From Mycetocola zhujimingii (GTDB lineage Bacteria > Actinomycetota > Actinomycetes > Actinomycetales > Microbacteriaceae), in assembly GCF_003065425.1 (NCBI RefSeq), contig NZ_CP026949.1, forward strand, positions 868,001-932,000: a stretch of DNA of 64,000 nucleotides, read 5' to 3'. A program made the position numbers and the translations under genes. The notes below the pieces were generated by a model. That model made no database searches and was not told where the DNA came from. It saw only the letters and a program-made list of their open reading frames with translations. Positions 1 through 8,123 of this stretch are shown here, piece by piece (position 1 is the first letter of the stretch; each line of letters opens with the position of its first letter).

Positions 1-650
1 GAAATCCGACCCCAGATGCCGGCGTGCCTGCTGACGGAGCCGGTCTGGCTGGCGTGGAACCGGTCGAACACGGCGGGAGCGATGTCGATCAGATCGCGGG
101 CATCGACCCACTCGGCGGTTCCGGTCGGTGTCGTGTGCAGCCGGAAGCGCGCGTCGGTGGCGACGGAGATGTTGTTGGCCCAGGTGGCGGGGCCGAACCC
201 GAACCTTCGGTAGATCGTGGCTTCGGTTGCCGTCAGTGCGGCAATCGCCATTCCCGCTTCGTGGGCGCGGGTGAGGCTGTCCGTCATCATGCGGCGGAGG
301 AGGCCCTTGCGGCGGTGGGTCGGACGCACGGTCACTGACGAAATCAGGTGAGTGGGCACGAGGCGGCCGCCGCCGACGTTGACGGTCTTCTCAAACGAGG
401 CGAAGGTGGCGACGGGGTATTCGGGCGGCAGTGAGGACGCGCGGCGCGTGACCGGGTAGGCACCGGTGAGGACCTGATTGTCTTTCCTCAGGCGGACGGC
501 TGCCCTGGCGACGGCCTCGTCGGTCATGCGCGGGTAGTGGAATGCCTGGTTCTCGACCTGGATCCAACCGACCGTCTCGGGGAAGTTGTCGTCGGTCGGT
601 GCGGCCGCGCCGAAGACGTGGAGTTCGTATTCCTTCTCGTGTTTGCTCAC
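1..650 (-). CDS. Eis-like GNAT N-acetyltransferase, 3' end beyond window edge
   Basis: The reading frame opens with GTG at 650 and runs off the left edge, giving 216 codons. The protein has an acetyl-CoA binding segment VTVRPTHRRKGLLRRMM (about residues 103-119) and, after it, EATIYRRFGFGPATW, which together are characteristic of the Eis/MSMEG-type acetyltransferases (about 400 residues, so roughly half is visible). Eis relatives acetylate amines, in some species aminoglycosides; the substrate here is unknown. The start is chosen because a TACGGT -10 box lies exactly 6 nt upstream and no ribosome binding site is visible, which suggests a leaderless mRNA. It is divergent from the phosphoribosyltransferase gene. 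Confidence 0.85.
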   Translation of the reverse strand, partial: MSKHEKEYELHVFGAAAPTDDNFPETVGWIQVENQAFHYPRMTDEAVARAAVRLRKDNQVLTGAYPVTRRASSLPPEYPVATFASFEKTVNVGGGRLVPTHLISSVTVRPTHRRKGLLRRMMTDSLTRAHEAGMAIAALTATEATIYRRFGFGPATWANNISVATDARFRLHTTPTGTAEWVDARDLIDIAPAVFDRFHASQTGSVSRHAGIWGRI

Positions 651-656
651 TGCTTA

Positions 657-662
657 ACCGTA
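657..662 (-). promoter_or_regulatory. -10 box of a leaderless promoter (Eis-like gene)
   Basis: TACGGT on the minus strand, 6 nt before the GTG at 650; no -35 match is evident. Confidence 0.5.
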
Positions 663-694
663 CCTCGGTGTTCTGAGGGGGAGTTCCTGAGGGG

Positions 695-700
695 TACCGT
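695..700 (+). promoter_or_regulatory. -10 box of a leaderless promoter (phosphoribosyltransferase)
   Basis: TACCGT followed by GAACCC and the ATG at 707. Confidence 0.5.
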
Positions 701-706
701 GAACCC

Positions 707-1222
707 ATGACACCTGCGGCCGAGACCAGCTCCCCAGCCCCTGTTCCCGACCGCGAGGTCCTCAGCTGGGACGAGTTCGGTTCGGCCTCACGCGAACTGG
801 CGAAGACTGTTCTCGCCTCGGGTTTCACCGCCGATATCGTCGTTGCCATCGCGCGCGGTGGCCTGCTCCTGGCCGGGTCGATCTCGTACGCGCTCGGCAC
901 CAAGAACTGCGGCAGCATCAACGTCGAGTTCTACACGGGTGTCGACGAGCGGCTGCCTGAACCCGTGCTCCTGCCGCCGCTTCTCGACGCTCCAGCGCTC
1001 CTCGGTCGGAACGTGCTGCTCGTCGATGACGTCTCCGACTCCGGTCGCACGCTCGCGATGGTCGTCGACCTGTTGCGTGGCCACGGCGCGACGGTGCGCA
1101 CGGTAACCCTCTACTCCAAGCCGAGGACGGTCCTCGAACCCGACTTCGTCTGGCGCAGGACCGACAGGTGGATCACCTTCCCGTGGTCCGCGTTGCCACC
1201 GGTGACCGCTGACGCCCCGTAG
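707..1222 (+). CDS. Phosphoribosyltransferase domain protein
   Basis: A 171-residue cytoplasmic protein with the type I phosphoribosyltransferase fold. The PRPP-binding loop is VLLVDDVSDSGRTL at about residues 103-116, with two acidic residues followed by the SDSGRT phosphate loop; an early IARGG segment (48-52) is the usual PPi-loop region. Members act in purine salvage or serve as regulators; the substrate cannot be told from the sequence, though xanthine/guanine-type enzymes of this length are close in layout. The ATG at 707 lies 6 nt after a TACCGT -10 box. The next gene starts 9 nt after the stop and has its own -10 overlapping the stop codon. Confidence 0.85.
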   Translation: MTPAAETSSPAPVPDREVLSWDEFGSASRELAKTVLASGFTADIVVAIARGGLLLAGSISYALGTKNCGSINVEFYTGVDERLPEPVLLPPLLDAPALLGRNVLLVDDVSDSGRTLAMVVDLLRGHGATVRTVTLYSKPRTVLEPDFVWRRTDRWITFPWSALPPVTADAP

Positions 1223-1225
1223 GCT
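1220..1225 (+). promoter_or_regulatory. -10 box of a leaderless promoter (S51-like gene)
   Basis: TAGGCT, overlapping the TAG stop of the preceding gene, then CGACGT and the ATG at 1232. Confidence 0.5.
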
Positions 1226-1231
1226 CGACGT

Positions 1232-1957
1232 ATGAGTGTGCACCTGGTTGGCGGCGGTTGGTCCGAATCGAAGAGTCCTGCGGTCTATGACCTGTTCGTT
1301 GCGGAGGCTGCTGAACGCGCAGAGTCCGAGTCGTTCGATGGCGCGCCGCGCATCGCCGTGATCGTGGTTCGCGATGAAGACGGTGATGCACACGCGGCGA
1401 AGCTGGTCGATGCCGCGTCAGCAGCCGGGGCGTTCGAACCTGTGGTCACCTCACTCGCGTTCGGCGAGACCGCGACGCCCGCTTCGCTCGCCGGCGTGCA
1501 CGGAATTATCGTCGGCGGCGGGTTGACGCCCGCCTACCTCGCGAGCCTCACGCCGATCTTTGGCGAAATCAGGCGGCTCGTGGCGTCCGGCGTTCCGTAC
1601 CTCGGATTCTCCGCCGGAGCCTCGATCGCATCAGAGCGCGCTCTCGTCGGTGGCTGGCGGATCGGCGGCGTCGAGGTCAGCCCCGAGGCAGGTTCGGAGC
1701 ACCTGGATGAGGTCACCGTTGAGAACGGCATCGGCCTCCTCGACATCTCGGTCGACGTGCACGCCGTGCAGTGGGGCAACCTGTCGCGCCTTATCGCGGC
1801 AACCGAAGCGGGCCTCGTCGACGGCGGCGTCGCGATCGACGAGAACACAGCCTTTGTGGTCGGCGAGGGCGCTCTTCGCGTCGTCGGTGCCGGCAGCGTG
1901 TGGCAGGTCCTGTCCACCGACGGTGGTGTCCGCGTCTCCTCACTCGCCGCGGGATGA
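1232..1957 (+). CDS. Peptidase S51 / cyanophycinase-like protein
   Basis: A 241-residue protein of the type 1 glutamine amidotransferase-like fold, peptidase S51 clan. [12 protein letters not shown] at about residue 94 is the usual N-lobe loop, and GFSAGAS near residue 128 is the nucleophile elbow with Ser in place of the amidotransferase Cys. The region ending [13 protein letters not shown] (about residues 200-212) matches the C-terminal part of cyanophycinase and dipeptidase E, which cleave Asp-containing dipeptides. The substrate is not known. Its stop overlaps the ung start by the ATGA at 1954-1957, so the two are translationally coupled. Confidence 0.8.
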   Translation: MSVHLVGGGWSESKSPAVYDLFVAEAAERAESESFDGAPRIAVIVVRDEDGDAHAAKLVDAASAAGAFEPVVTSLAFGETATPASLAGVHGIIVGGGLTPAYLASLTPIFGEIRRLVASGVPYLGFSAGASIASERALVGGWRIGGVEVSPEAGSEHLDEVTVENGIGLLDISVDVHAVQWGNLSRLIAATEAGLVDGGVAIDENTAFVVGEGALRVVGAGSVWQVLSTDGGVRVSSLAAG

Positions 1958-2658
1958 ATTTCACCCTCACAGAGCTCGCCGCCCAGGGTCTGATCGATCG
2001 GGGCTGGGCGAGCGCGCTCGAGCCGGTGCAGCCCGAGTTGTCTGCCCTCTCCGAGTTCCTCGACGCTGAGACGGCGTCTGGCAGGGGTTTTCTGCCGGCA
2101 CCGGAGAATGTGCTGCGCGCGTTTCGGTCGCCGCTCGACGGCATCCGGGTGCTCCTCGTCGGACAGGATCCGTATCCGACCCCGGGGCATCCGATCGGCC
2201 TGTCGTTCGCTGCGGATCCCCACGTCAGGCCGCTTCCGCGGAGCCTCGTCAACATCTACCGCGAGCTGAACGATGATCTGGGCATCGCGCCGGCGGAGTC
2301 TGGCGACCTGAGCCCGTGGACCGATCGCGGCGTGCTGCTCCTCAACCGGGTGCTCACCGTGTCACCGGGCGAGGCGGGTTCGCACCGGCGGAAGGGCTGG
2401 GAGGCGGTGACCGGGTGCGCCATCCGTGCCATCGCTGCCAGGGACAAGCCGCTCGTCTCGATCCTCTGGGGAAAGGATGCCCAGGCTCTCGCGCCCCTGC
2501 TCGGTTCGACTCCACGAATCGAGAGCGTGCACCCGAGCCCGCTCTCAGCGTCGCGCGGATTCTTCGGCTCACGGCCGTTCTCCCGGGCTAACGAACTGCT
2601 CGTCGAGCAGGGCGCTGAGCCCATCGACTGGCGACTGGACTCGACCACCCTCTGGTGA
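1954..2658 (+). CDS. ung: Uracil-DNA glycosylase, family 1
   Basis: A 234-residue base-excision repair enzyme that removes uracil from DNA. The water-activating loop is [17 protein letters not shown] with catalytic Asp72, and [11 protein letters not shown] (His193) is the minor-groove Leu loop region of family 1 enzymes. The typical length is 220-240 residues. The ATG at 1954 is chosen because it gives the family-like N-terminus and overlaps the upstream stop codon as ATGA; the open frame extends further upstream but only within the preceding gene. After the stop, a short direct repeat (TGGTGAGGCAG/TGGTGAGGCAG) follows without a clear terminator. Confidence 0.97.
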   Translation: MNFTLTELAAQGLIDRGWASALEPVQPELSALSEFLDAETASGRGFLPAPENVLRAFRSPLDGIRVLLVGQDPYPTPGHPIGLSFAADPHVRPLPRSLVNIYRELNDDLGIAPAESGDLSPWTDRGVLLLNRVLTVSPGEAGSHRRKGWEAVTGCAIRAIAARDKPLVSILWGKDAQALAPLLGSTPRIESVHPSPLSASRGFFGSRPFSRANELLVEQGAEPIDWRLDSTTLW

Positions 2659-2758
2659 GGCAGCCTCCGTCCTGGTGAGGCAGGCTCCGTCGCCCGCAAA
2701 ATCGTCTGTCGGCGCCGACGATTCCGGAAGACGAAACGGGATCGACACACCGGTCATC

Positions 2759-2764
2759 TACTCT
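2759..2764 (+). promoter_or_regulatory. -10 box of a leaderless promoter (GNAT gene)
   Basis: TACTCT, then TGAACC and the GTG at 2771. Confidence 0.5.
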
Positions 2765-2770
2765 TGAACC

Positions 2771-3349
2771 GTGCTTGAAGAGGAATACCAGCCCCGACGC
2801 CGATTGCCGCCGCACCTGCGCAAAAAACCCGAGCCGGAGACGCCGTTCAGTTACTCGATTCGTGAGGCGCGGCCGGAGGATCTGCCGCACATCCGCGAGA
2901 TCTACAACTACTACGTCGCCAACAGTGTCGTGACCTTCGACGAAGACAAGATGTCGCTCGCGAAGTGGAAGGCGAAGTTCGCGCAGCTGCAGAAGCTTGG
3001 CCTGCCGTTCATCGTCGCCGAGTCGCCGAACGGTGTGATTCTGGGCTACGCGCTGGTGTCGCCGTGGAAGGACAAGCGGGCGTACCGCTTCACCGTCGAG
3101 AACTCGATCTATCTGGGCCCTGCGTCGACGGGGAAGGGGCTCGGTCGCGTACTGCTCGGCGAACTGATCGAGCGATCGAAGCAGGCTGGCCTGAAGGAGA
3201 TTCTCGCCGTGATCAGCGACAAGGGTGCTGAGGGTTCGATCGCGCTGCACGAGTCCTTCGGGTTCGTGGAGATCGGCCGGATGGGGCGGGTCGGGTTCAA
3301 GTTCGAACGCTGGCTCGGAACCGTCCTGCTGCAGAAGTCGCTGAAGTAG
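2771..3349 (+). CDS. GNAT N-acetyltransferase, phosphinothricin-acetyltransferase-like
   Basis: A 192-residue acetyltransferase with about 28 basic, proline-rich residues before the domain. The GNAT fold starts at YSIREARPEDLPHIREIYN; the acetyl-CoA loop is STGKGLGRVLLGELI near residue 119; the C-terminal IALHESFGFVEIGRMGRVGFKF is typical of the Pat/YwnH group that acetylates small amines such as phosphinothricin or methionine sulfoximine. The substrate is not known. The GTG start follows a -10 box by 6 nt with no Shine-Dalgarno. The downstream unknown gene begins 7 nt after the stop and is probably cotranscribed. Confidence 0.88.
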   Translation: MLEEEYQPRRRLPPHLRKKPEPETPFSYSIREARPEDLPHIREIYNYYVANSVVTFDEDKMSLAKWKAKFAQLQKLGLPFIVAESPNGVILGYALVSPWKDKRAYRFTVENSIYLGPASTGKGLGRVLLGELIERSKQAGLKEILAVISDKGAEGSIALHESFGFVEIGRMGRVGFKFERWLGTVLLQKSLK

Positions 3350-3356
3350 GCGCGCG

Positions 3357-3725
3357 ATGACTGAATCTGCGCCGCTTGAGAGGCCCGCCAGAAGTACGCC
3401 GCTTCGTGCATACGCCGGTGAGATCCACGCGGACCCGGATGCCGTCTTCGCGGCTCTCGAGCGACGGTTGCGTGAAGGTTCCACCGAATCCACGCTGGCC
3501 GTCGACCGTGCTGGGCGTTTCGTCGCGGTGCAGGGCGGCTGGTGGTACCGGGCTGAATACCGGGTTCTGGCATCCGACGACGGTGCTCGCATCGAACACG
3601 AGGTGCTGAATGTGGCACCGAGGCTTCACTGGGCTGGGCCACTTGCCGGGCGCAGGGTGCTCGCGGACTCGCCAGCCGCCTTCGGCGCGCTGCTCACCGG
3701 ATTGGCCGCCGAGCTCGAACGCTGA
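3357..3725 (+). CDS. Hypothetical protein, 122 residues
   Basis: A small soluble protein that I do not recognise. It has an acidic/aliphatic pattern with FAALERRLREG near residue 30 and GGWWYRAEYRVL near 62, and no signal peptide or membrane segment. The alternating strands followed by a C-terminal helix could fit an SRPBCC-like fold, but that is only an impression. The ATG at 3357 is 7 nt after the GNAT stop, so the gene is likely in the same operon. It ends 28 nt before the 82-bp hairpin array, which would be transcribed as its 3' region. Confidence 0.7.
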   Translation: MTESAPLERPARSTPLRAYAGEIHADPDAVFAALERRLREGSTESTLAVDRAGRFVAVQGGWWYRAEYRVLASDDGARIEHEVLNVAPRLHWAGPLAGRRVLADSPAAFGALLTGLAAELER

Positions 3726-3751
3726 GCCGCACCACCGAACTTCTCCCGCGC

Positions 3752-4310
3752 TCAACTGTCACGAATGCACGGCAACCGTCCCGCAACCATGCATTTGCGA
3801 CAGTTGAGCGACGGTACTGAACCCCGCGCGGGTTCGACTGTCACGGATGCACGGCAACCGTCCCGCAACCATGCATTTGCGACAGTTGAGCGACGGTACT
3901 GAACCCCGCGCGGGTTCGACTGTCACGGATGCACGGCAACCGTCCCGCAACCATGCATTTGCGACAGTTGAGCGACGGTACTGAACCCCGCGCGGGTTCG
4001 ACTGTCACGGATGCACGGCATCCGCCCGGCAACCATGCATTTGCGACAGTTGAACGACGGCACCGAACCCCGCACGCGCTCAACTGTCACGGATGCACGG
4101 CATCCGCCCGGCAACCATGCATTTGCGACAGTTGAACGACGGCACTGAACCCCGCACGCGCTCAACTGTCACGAATGCACGGCAACCGCCCGGCAACCAT
4201 GCATTTGCGACAGTTGAGCGACGGTACTGAACCCCGCGCGGGTTCGACTGTCACGAATGCACGGCAAGCCGCCGGAACCATGCATTAGCGACAGTTGAGC
4301 GACGGTACGG
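3752..4310. repeat. Seven tandem 82-bp hairpin units
   Basis: The conserved right-arm sequence TGCATTTGCGACAGTTGA recurs every 82 bp. Taking the first ACTGTC as the anchor, units begin at 3752, 3834, 3916, 3998, 4080, 4162 and 4244; the last is truncated. Each unit has an inverted repeat (CAACTGTC...AATGCA against TGCATT...GACAGTTG, about 17 bp with few mismatches) round a loop of about 20 nt, and then a linker with a smaller CCCGCGCGGG palindrome. Units 2 and 3 are identical; 4 and 5 share private changes (CATCCGCCCGG, GCACGCGCT). The period is not a multiple of three and the short frames across it are not genes. It lies between convergent genes. Confidence 0.95.
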
Positions 4311-4324
4311 CGCGGCTCATACGA

Positions 4325-4360
4325 CAAAGGCCGGTGGAGCTGTTGCCCCACCGGCCTTTG
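4325..4360. terminator. Bidirectional intrinsic terminator
   Basis: CAAAGGCCGGTGG pairs with CCACCGGCCTTTG round a 10-nt loop; A and T tracts lie at both ends of the stem. It sits between the hairpin array and the end of the ABC permease gene and can serve both directions. Confidence 0.85.
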
Positions 4361-4415
4361 TGTTGAGTGTGCGTCTGCCACCCGCGGTCACGGCGCGTCA
4401 GACGTGGGCGGTCCC

Positions 4416-5234
4416 TTACCCGCGCGGGGTTGCCCGGCTGAGGATGAAGTAACCCGCGAGCGCCGAGAGCACCGTCGGTACGAGCAACCAGGCGACGACC
4501 CCCTGTGGTCCTGAGGCGACGAACCATTCACCGACAAGGTGCCAGGTCTGCGTCAGGGTGACCAGAGCGACGGCGCCGACGATGAGGATGATGCTGATGG
4601 CTGATGCGACCAGGAGGCCGTTCGTGCGCCAGCGCATGAAGATCGCTCCGCTCACCGTGCCGATGAAAGCGAAGAACATCATGGCGACGGTAAATACGAA
4701 GAGCCGCTGCCAGAGCTCACCCGTACCGAAGTACACCGAGGTGAACATGTGGCCGCCGAAGCCCCAGCCGTTCGTCCATTCCTCCACGTAGGAGAGCAGG
4801 GTGAGGATCACACCGTACGACACCGAGAGCAGGAGGAATGCCAGTGTCGAGCCGAGGTAGAACTCCCGGCGGGTGAGGCTGAGTCCGAGGGCGTAGGCGA
4901 AGGTCATGTTCATGGCCCCAACACCAATGACGAGCATGTACACAAAGATGTAGAAGGATGCGCCGCTCCACTGGGTTCCGTCGAGGGCGTCCTGCCGGTC
5001 GGAGCCTGTGGTGTTCGCTGCGATGATCCACCAAATCAGCATGTTGATCAGCCAGATGAACGTCAGGATCATCAGGGGGATCCAGTACACCGTCCACTTG
5101 TTGATGAGATTCAGTCGAGCGGCGTTCCAGATCCGCTTCAGGGGCTGGGGGTTGCCCGCTGTCACCGGGCTCGAAGGGCTGCCGACCGCCTGTGGGGCCC
5201 GCGGTGTTCCTTGCGTCGAGGATGCTGTTGTCAT
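4416..5234 (-). CDS. ABC transporter permease
   Basis: A 272-residue integral membrane protein with about six hydrophobic segments, starting after a cytoplasmic N-terminus of about 45 residues (WTVYWIPLMILTFIWLINML first, GVVAWLLVPTVLSALAGYF last). It is the last gene of a three-gene operon and overlaps the ATPase gene by ATGA (5231-5234), so the two should form one transporter. The partnership with a YtrA-type regulator suggests export of, or response to, a cell-envelope-active compound; the substrate is not evident. The gene is followed by the terminator at 4325-4360. Confidence 0.88.
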   Translation of the reverse strand: MTTASSTQGTPRAPQAVGSPSSPVTAGNPQPLKRIWNAARLNLINKWTVYWIPLMILTFIWLINMLIWWIIAANTTGSDRQDALDGTQWSGASFYIFVYMLVIGVGAMNMTFAYALGLSLTRREFYLGSTLAFLLLSVSYGVILTLLSYVEEWTNGWGFGGHMFTSVYFGTGELWQRLFVFTVAMMFFAFIGTVSGAIFMRWRTNGLLVASAISIILIVGAVALVTLTQTWHLVGEWFVASGPQGVVAWLLVPTVLSALAGYFILSRATPRG

Positions 5235-6145
5235 GATTGGATCTCGAATTCCTTCTCGGTGACGTTGGTGCGTCGAACGATGAGCTGTTGGAGAGAGACA
5301 GGGGAGAGTTCAAGGCCGGCGCTCGCGGCCTCTCGCCTGTCGTCGGCACTGAGCGGGCCGACGGTAACGGATGCCAGGCCGCCGATTCCCTCGCGGGAGA
5401 GAACCTCGCGGTCGGCGACGAACGCGTCAACGGCGCCTCGCATGCCGACGACGGTTGTCGCTGAACCCCGGAGAGTCTCAGCGGCTTCGTCGATGATGAT
5501 CGAGCCCTGGTCGATCACGAGGACGTGTTCGAGGAGCTGTGCCACCTCATCGATCAGGTGGGTGGAGAGTACGACGGTGCGGGGGTGCTCCGCGTAGTCC
5601 TCGAGAAGCCGGTCGTAGAAGAGCTGGCGAGCGACGGCGTCCAGCCCCAGGTAAGGCTCGTCGAAGAACGTCAGTGGCGCACGCGACGCGAGGCCGACAA
5701 TGACGCCAACCGCAGACAGCTGGCCGCGGGAGAGCTTCTTGATGCGGCGGTCGACGGGGAGCCGGAACTCCTCGACGAGCTGTTCGGCGAAGTCGGCATC
5801 CCAGTTCTCGAAGAACCATGGCGCGCTCGCGAACACGTGCTTCGCCTGGAAGTCGTCCGGGTAGCGCTGGCTTTCCTTGATGAAGGAGATACGGCTCAGT
5901 ACCCGTGCGTTCTCGGCGGGAGACTCCCCGAACACGCGCACATCGCCCGATGTCGCGAACTCCTGTCCGGTGAGTACCTGCATGATCGTGGTCTTGCCCG
6001 CTCCGTTCCGGCCCAGGAGGCCCGTGATCGTGTTGGGCGTGATGTCGAAGTCGACGTTGTTCACCGCGGTGACCTTGCCGAATCGCTTGGTGAGGTTCCG
6101 CACACTGACAACAGCGCCGGATCGAGATTCTGATGTGTGAGTCAT
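5231..6145 (-). CDS. ABC transporter ATP-binding protein
   Basis: A 304-residue ATPase subunit. Walker A is GLLGRNGAGKTT (about residues 42-53), the signature is LSRGQ (about 139) rather than the usual LSGGQ, and Walker B is LTFFDEPYLGLD, followed by VVLSTHLIDE with the switch His. The last 60-70 residues form an extension beyond the nucleotide-binding domain, as in drug and lantibiotic exporters. It is translationally coupled to the GntR gene upstream (ATGA at 6142-6145) and to the permease downstream. Confidence 0.93.
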   Translation of the reverse strand: MTHTSESRSGAVVSVRNLTKRFGKVTAVNNVDFDITPNTITGLLGRNGAGKTTIMQVLTGQEFATSGDVRVFGESPAENARVLSRISFIKESQRYPDDFQAKHVFASAPWFFENWDADFAEQLVEEFRLPVDRRIKKLSRGQLSAVGVIVGLASRAPLTFFDEPYLGLDAVARQLFYDRLLEDYAEHPRTVVLSTHLIDEVAQLLEHVLVIDQGSIIIDEAAETLRGSATTVVGMRGAVDAFVADREVLSREGIGGLASVTVGPLSADDRREAASAGLELSPVSLQQLIVRRTNVTEKEFEIQS

Positions 6146-6504
6146 GCTGAGACGCCTTCCGTTGAGATCATTTCGCTGAGCTGGTCGGGATCGATCCCGA
6201 GTTTTGCCGCCTCGGCGATGAGTGGTCGTACGAATTCATCGCGGAAACGGTCCTTTCGAACCTGGATAAGTCGGGCGCGGGCGCCCTCGGCTACGAACAT
6301 GCCGATGCCTCTCTTTTTGTAGAGAATTCCGTCGTCGACAAGGCGGTTGACGCCTTTTCCGGCGGTTGCTGGGTTGATGCGATAGAACGCGGCGAATTCG
6401 TTCGTCGACGGCACCTGGCTCTCCTCAGCGAGGGAGCCGGCGATGATGTCGTCTTCGATCTGTTCCGCGATCTGCACGAATATTGGTTTGCTTTCGTCGA
6501 TCAC
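6142..6504 (-). CDS. GntR family regulator, YtrA subfamily
   Basis: A 120-residue repressor with an N-terminal winged helix (PIFVQIAEQIEDDIIAGSL, then QVPSTNEFAAFYRINPATA as the recognition region) and only a short helical tail, which is the layout of the YtrA subfamily. These proteins typically repress their own ABC transporter operon and are relieved by envelope stress or antibiotics. Here the gene leads an operon with the ATPase and permease genes, and a perfect 11-bp inverted repeat sits 18 nt upstream of its start, so autoregulation is likely. The length is normal for the subfamily. Confidence 0.93.
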   Translation of the reverse strand: MIDESKPIFVQIAEQIEDDIIAGSLAEESQVPSTNEFAAFYRINPATAGKGVNRLVDDGILYKKRGIGMFVAEGARARLIQVRKDRFRDEFVRPLIAEAAKLGIDPDQLSEMISTEGVSA

Positions 6505-6521
6505 GGCGCCTCCGGGGTTGC

Positions 6522-6549
6522 TTGGTTAGTTACTTCACTAACTAACCAA
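6522..6549 (-). promoter_or_regulatory. Operator palindrome of the YtrA-type operon
   Basis: TTGGTTAGTTA, 6-nt spacer CTTCAC, TAACTAACCAA: a perfect 11-bp inverted repeat 18 nt upstream of the regulator start. It is AT-rich against the background and lies in the promoter region, as expected for autorepression. Confidence 0.8.
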
Positions 6550-6596
6550 CATTCTTTCTTTCCGTTTGTCAAGCAATTTCGGGAAGAATGGCGGAT

Positions 6597-6602
6597 TAAG
6601 CT
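6597..6602 (+). promoter_or_regulatory. -10 box of a leaderless promoter (amidase)
   Basis: TAAGCT, then CGTTGG and the GTG at 6609. Confidence 0.5.
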
Positions 6603-6608
6603 CGTTGG

Positions 6609-8042
6609 GTGACCGAACTTCATGAATTGAGTGCGCTCGACCAGTGGCTGGCCCTGCAGCGGGGAGAGTTCTCGCCGCGTGATCTCGTGGATCACTACCT
6701 GGAACGGATCGAACGGCTCAATCCCGACCTGGGTGCCTTCGTCACCGTGACAGCGGATGCCGCCATCCGGAGGGCAGAAAACCTCGAGTCTGTTGTGTCA
6801 CGGACCAGTCCGCTGTGGGGGCTGCCGACCGCTGATAAAGATCTGACCCAGCGTCGCGGCGTGCAAACCGGCTTTGGTTCCCAGGCGTTCACGGGGACCA
6901 TCTCGCACCGATCCGACGAGATCGTCGAGGTGCTCGACGACGCGGGAGCGATCAGTCTTGGCAAGACGAATACTCCGGAGTTCGGCATGTACGGCTATAC
7001 GGAGTCCCGCGTTGCCCCACCCGCACGGAACCCGTGGGACCTGTCGCTCGGTGCCGGCGGCTCTAGCGGAGGGGCTGCGGCAGCGGTGTCTGCCCGGCTT
7101 CTGCCGTTTGCTCCGGGGAGTGACGGGGGAGGGTCTATTCGGATCCCCGCTGCCGCCTGCGGTCTGGTCGGGATCAAGCCGTCTCGCGGGCTCGTCCCGG
7201 CCGGCTCCGGTATCGATTCGGTTGGCGGGCTCGCCGTTAAAGGGCCTATCGCCCGCAGTGTCGCGGATGCCGCGCTCCTGCTCGACGCCATGATCGCGCG
7301 TCGCAACGGCCGCATTGATCACCACTTCACCCTGCGTGCGCCCGATGACAACGACGGTGACCTGCTCGGTGCCGCAGTGCGGGGCGAGGGCAGGTTCAAT
7401 ATCGGGGTGCTTCGAAACAGCCCGTTTGACGACGCGCGGGATATCGTCATCGCGCCGGAGGCATCCGCGGCCCTCGACATTGCGCTGGCGCAGTTGTCGT
7501 CCATCGGGCACGGGATGGAAGAGGTCGCTCTCTCGCACGGCGGCGTTTACGCTGATGCCTTCCGGCGGCTGTGGCAGATCTCGGCGGCGACGATCCCGGT
7601 CGCTGACGACAGCCTTGAGCTGCTCGAGCCGGTGACGGCCGAGCTGGTGCGCGGTGGCCGCCAACTCGGAGCCAGGGAAGTGATGGAGACGCTGTCGATC
7701 ATGAGCGGTTTTGAACGCTCCGTCATTGCGCAGTTCTCGCAGTTCGATGCCGTGATCTCGCCCGCGCTCGGTCAGCTGCCGAGGCCCGTTGGTTCGTATG
7801 ATCTGGAAAATCCTGATGAGAACTTCTGGCAGCAGGTGGAGTACTCGCCATTCACGTCGTTCGTGAATGTCGCGGGGTTGCCGGCGATTACCCTTCCGAT
7901 CTCGGAGACCAGCGAGGGGCTTCCGATGGGAGTGCAGCTGATCGGACGCCCGGGCGGTGAGGCGACCCTGCTGTCGATCGGGGCGCAGCTGGAGCGCCGG
8001 ATCCGGTGGCAGCACCGGACTCCGGCCATCGCGAATCGCTGA
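6609..8042 (+). CDS. Amidase (amidase signature family)
   Basis: A 477-residue hydrolase of C-N bonds in amides. The Ser-cis-Ser-Lys triad is visible: Lys77 in PTADKD, the GAGGSSGG motif at 148-155 supplying the cis-Ser, and the nucleophile Ser176 in GGGSIRIPA. The family is broad (GatA, indoleacetamide, nylon-oligomer amidases); the absence of gatB/gatC neighbours argues against GatA. The GTG start lies 6 nt after a -10 box. A second amidase of the same family is encoded at 31168-32580; the two differ clearly and are not a recent duplication. Confidence 0.92.
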   Translation: MTELHELSALDQWLALQRGEFSPRDLVDHYLERIERLNPDLGAFVTVTADAAIRRAENLESVVSRTSPLWGLPTADKDLTQRRGVQTGFGSQAFTGTISHRSDEIVEVLDDAGAISLGKTNTPEFGMYGYTESRVAPPARNPWDLSLGAGGSSGGAAAAVSARLLPFAPGSDGGGSIRIPAAACGLVGIKPSRGLVPAGSGIDSVGGLAVKGPIARSVADAALLLDAMIARRNGRIDHHFTLRAPDDNDGDLLGAAVRGEGRFNIGVLRNSPFDDARDIVIAPEASAALDIALAQLSSIGHGMEEVALSHGGVYADAFRRLWQISAATIPVADDSLELLEPVTAELVRGGRQLGAREVMETLSIMSGFERSVIAQFSQFDAVISPALGQLPRPVGSYDLENPDENFWQQVEYSPFTSFVNVAGLPAITLPISETSEGLPMGVQLIGRPGGEATLLSIGAQLERRIRWQHRTPAIANR

Positions 8043-8048
8043 GCCCCT

Positions 8049-8064
8049 GAGTCGCTGGCGACTC
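8049..8064 (+). terminator. Possible hairpin terminator after amidase
   Basis: GAGTCGC-TG-GCGACTC, perfect 7-bp stem 7 nt after the stop codon, with no T tract. Confidence 0.35.
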
Positions 8065-8123
8065 CGTGCTCTTGTGCCCACGACATTTGTGACAGTGCGG
8101 CGATCCTGCATCATGATGGACAG

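Noticed and set aside
3752-4310. CRISPR array
   Set aside because: Units follow each other directly without unique spacers, the repeat is palindromic over most of its length, and no cas genes are in the window.
3759-4381. Several overlapping 60-80-residue frames across the 82-bp array on both strands
   Set aside because: The period is not a multiple of three, so each frame is a by-product of the repeat; there are no binding sites and the products only repeat the array sequence.
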